Source of the DNA: Collinsella sp.
Lineage (GTDB): Bacteria; Actinomycetota; Coriobacteriia; Coriobacteriales; Coriobacteriaceae
Assembly: GCA_014871665.1 (NCBI GenBank)
Contig: WGSL01000039.1
Location: forward strand, 1-17,755
Length of the DNA: 17,755 bases
Reading direction: 5' to 3'
Position numbers and translations under genes: made by a program. This document shows positions 14,811 through 17,755 of this stretch, piece after piece. How positions within the stretch are numbered: the first letter of the stretch is position 1; each line of letters opens with the position of its first letter. The notes under the pieces were generated by a model. It ran no database searches, was not told the DNA's origin, and saw nothing but the letters and a program-made list of their open reading frames with translations.

Positions 14811-14943
14811 TAGGACTATCCTACGGTCTATACACCCCCAGCGCAGCGGCAATGCGGCGAACAGCCCCGCAACACCCGCCAACGGCAGGCGAGGGGAGAC
14901 CCGGCAACGTCGACAGCCTCGTCTGCCGCTCCTGGTGTCAGAG

Positions 14944-15009
14944 GTTTGTCTCGTTCTGTAACGGTAAACAGAAGAACTGGGTTCCAGATGTTACAGATCG
15001 AGACGTTTG
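14944..15009. repeat. 66-bp hairpin repeat, unit 1
   Basis: The stem arms 14948-14962 (GTCTCGTTCTGTAAC) and 14990-15004 (GTTACAGATCGAGAC) pair over 15 bases with one mismatch. The 27-base loop has its own small GAAC-TGG-GTTC hairpin. GTTTG stands at both ends in the same orientation. Unit 2 follows after 15 bases. Confidence 0.75.
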
Positions 15010-15024
15010 CTAGGCGGGTCCTCC

Positions 15025-15090
15025 GTTTGTCTCGATCTGTAACAGTTAGACCCGGAGTCCGCTCCCACCTGTTACAGATTGAGATGTTTG
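15025..15090. repeat. 66-bp hairpin repeat, unit 2
   Basis: The arms 15029-15045 (GTCTCGATCTGTAACAG) and 15069-15085 (CTGTTACAGATTGAGAT) pair over 17 positions, two of them G-T wobbles. GTTTG again stands at both ends. The loop differs from that of unit 1 while the stem is kept. The pair fills most of the gap between the divergent redox operon and zinc-ribbon gene; the rest (14824-14943 and 15091-15184) shows nothing I can name. Confidence 0.75.
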
Positions 15091-15184
15091 TGTCCGCGCC
15101 GGCCCCGCCCCTAGCCGTGGTCCCATATAAACAAACCCCGTGGTAAACTTGACCGGACTGTTAATATCCCGAAAGGTACCCGTA

Positions 15185-15616
15185 ATGTCCAAGTACATCT
15201 CCGAGCTCATGTCGCCGCAGCTTATGGGCGTCGTCTATGCTTTTGTTGGCTTTATCATCGCCCTGTATGTGCTGTCGGTCGTCTATGTGTTCATTGACGC
15301 TCGCCGCCGCGGCGCCAGCGCCTACGTGGCATGGGGCATCATCGCTCTCATCCCGTTTGTGGGCCTCATTGCCTACCTGGTCCTGCGTCCGCACTCCTAC
15401 GCGTCCGACCGCGAGGAGCAGGAGCTGGACATGGCCCTGCGCGAGCGCCAGCTTGCCCAGTACGGCACCTGCCCGCAGTGCGGCGCGCCCATCGAGAAGG
15501 ACTTCGTCGTCTGCCCGGTGTGCGATACGCAGGTTCGCAACGTATGCCCCAGCTGCCATCGCCCGCTCGATGCGCACTGGAAGGTCTGTCCCTACTGCCG
15601 AACTCGCATCCAGTAA
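15185..15616 (+). CDS. Small membrane protein with double zinc ribbon
   Basis: The ATG at 15185 has GAAAGG 8 bases upstream; an earlier in-frame GTG (15140) lacks a site. The product has 143 residues. Two membrane segments are clear (about 13-37 and 47-67), joined by a short basic turn, IDARRRGASAY, resembling the PLDc_N/two-helix membrane module. A charged helix (about 74-92) leads to a double zinc ribbon: CPQC/CPVC (Cys 96, 99, 110, 113) and CPSC/CPYC (Cys 121, 124, 135, 138). All eight ligands are present, so the cytosolic tail should bind two zinc ions. The function is unknown; partner binding at the membrane is a reasonable guess. It has its own terminator and is separate from thrS. Confidence 0.85.
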   Translation: MSKYISELMSPQLMGVVYAFVGFIIALYVLSVVYVFIDARRRGASAYVAWGIIALIPFVGLIAYLVLRPHSYASDREEQELDMALRERQLAQYGTCPQCGAPIEKDFVVCPVCDTQVRNVCPSCHRPLDAHWKVCPYCRTRIQ

Positions 15617-15636
15617 CGCATCCATCGCCGGGCCGG

Positions 15637-15672
15637 CCGCAAACCACGTGCACGCCGCAAGCCACGCGCACC
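15637..15672. repeat. Two 18-bp tandem units after the zinc-ribbon gene
   Basis: CCGCAAACCACGTGCACG (15637-15654) is followed directly by CCGCAAGCCACGCGCACC (15655-15672), matching at 15 of 18 positions. The block lies in the untranslated stretch between the TAA and the terminator. No function is evident. Confidence 0.45.
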
Positions 15673-15712
15673 CCGGGCCCCGCCCCCACACGATGAAGCA
15701 TGCGTAGAAAAT

Positions 15713-15743
15713 CGCCCGCCGTGCCATTAAGGTGCGGCGGGCG
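15713..15743 (+). terminator. GC-rich hairpin terminator of the zinc-ribbon gene
   Basis: CGCCCGCCGTGCC-ATTAA-GGTGCGGCGGGCG forms a 13-bp stem with two G-T wobbles. AAAA precedes it at 15707-15711, but only a short T-containing stretch (CTTGTAT) follows. The stem is very stable, so termination is likely though not of the perfect type. Confidence 0.65.
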
Positions 15744-15744
15744 C

Positions 15745-15772
15745 TTGTATACCAAGGCAACCTGCCTATAAT
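15745..15772 (+). promoter_or_regulatory. thrS: Probable sigma-70-type promoter of thrS
   Basis: TTGTAT (15745-15750), a 16-base spacer and a consensus TATAAT (15767-15772) lie right after the terminator of the preceding gene. The expected start of transcription is near 15779, giving a leader of about 64 bases before the thrS ATG. Confidence 0.65.
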
Positions 15773-15816
15773 GATGCAAGTCAAAAACGCCGAGCGCATC
15801 GCACGCACTTGCATCA
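15772..15816 (+). promoter_or_regulatory. 10-bp inverted repeat at the thrS transcription start
   Basis: TGATGCAAGT (15772-15781) and ACTTGCATCA (15807-15816) are perfectly complementary, with 25 bases between them. The left arm overlaps the end of the -10 box and the expected start point. It could be an operator dyad, or an mRNA hairpin if transcription starts further upstream than predicted. Confidence 0.4.
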
Positions 15817-15842
15817 GGCATCCGAGAGGAGAAAACATACCC

Positions 15843-17606
<1,764 letters not shown>

Positions 17607-17629
17607 GGCAAGCTGCACAACTATTAACA

Positions 17630-17666
17630 AAGGCGACCGTCCACAAAGGGCGGTCGCCTTTTTTCT
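17630..17666 (+). terminator. Intrinsic terminator of thrS
   Basis: AAGGCGACCGTCC (17630-17642) and GGGCGGTCGCCTT (17648-17660) form a 13-bp stem with one wobble around ACAAA. A run of six T residues then CTT follows. It begins 23 bases after the TAA. This is a textbook rho-independent terminator. Confidence 0.92.
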
Positions 17667-17678
17667 TACCAAAACAAG

Positions 17679-17707
17679 AAAAGCCGCTGGTTGAGCGGCT
17701 TTTTTTG
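17679..17707 (+). terminator. Second tandem intrinsic terminator
   Basis: AAAAGCCGCT-GGTTG-AGCGGCTTTT is a 10-bp perfect stem with a T-run reaching 17707. The A-run on the left side lets it work in both directions, so it may also end a gene approaching from the right, beyond the window. Confidence 0.88.
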
Positions 17708-17729
17708 TTACGGGCTTTAGCCTGTGCGG

Positions 17730-17744
17730 GGCGCGCAGCGCGCC
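17730..17744. repeat. GC-rich palindrome at the window end
   Basis: GGCGCGC-A-GCGCGCC is a perfect 7-bp inverted repeat with a one-base centre. It has no T-run. The window ends 11 bases later, so its context is unknown. Confidence 0.4.
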
Positions 17745-17755
17745 GCATCAGAAAC

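Noticed and set aside
14946..15146. A 66-codon frame across the tandem hairpins
   Set aside because: It is composed of the repeat arms themselves, has no ribosome site, and the two units would not need to be in frame.

Overview
The window reads as chromosomal DNA of a high-GC, gut-type actinobacterium, most likely Coriobacteriia and close to Collinsella. This rests on the GC-rich codon use, the actinobacterial form of the FolC P-loop (GTNGKTS), the valS-folC neighbourhood, and a sortase-type surface protein built from Big_4 immunoglobulin-like domains. The genus is an inference from gene style; no marker RNA gene is present.

Layout. Bases 1-1429 hold the 3' part of valS (valyl-tRNA synthetase), followed by folC (1710-3053). 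A giant secreted immunoglobulin-like repeat protein starts at 3287. Its frame runs to 9724 but is cut by a single in-frame TAG at 8183-8185; without that codon it would be a 2145-residue wall-anchored protein. A strong terminator follows. On the minus strand come an M24 metallopeptidase (9954-11042) and a tightly packed three-gene redox operon: a GlpA-like flavoprotein with a [2Fe-2S] domain (13321-14778), an FAD/NAD(P) oxidoreductase (11928-13319) and a DUF1667 cysteine protein (11526-11924). Back on the plus strand are a small membrane protein with a double zinc ribbon (15185-15616) and thrS (15843-17606), which ends in tandem terminators.

How the genes relate. valS, folC and thrS are housekeeping genes for translation and one-carbon metabolism. 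The redox trio probably oxidises glycerol-3-phosphate or a similar hydroxy or amino acid and passes electrons through flavins and iron-sulphur centres. The surface protein is accessory.

The least ordinary content is between the genes. Three 67-bp palindromes share their ends, and their inner stems differ but stay self-complementary. Two tandem 66-bp hairpins lie upstream of the zinc-ribbon gene. A 160-bp element has 28-bp inverted ends. A family of short terminator-like repeats occurs three times. Large nested hairpins lie between valS and folC. Several of these are packed into 11094-11525. Together with the nonsense-interrupted surface protein they are the main leads. No tRNA, rRNA, CRISPR array or transposase gene was seen.
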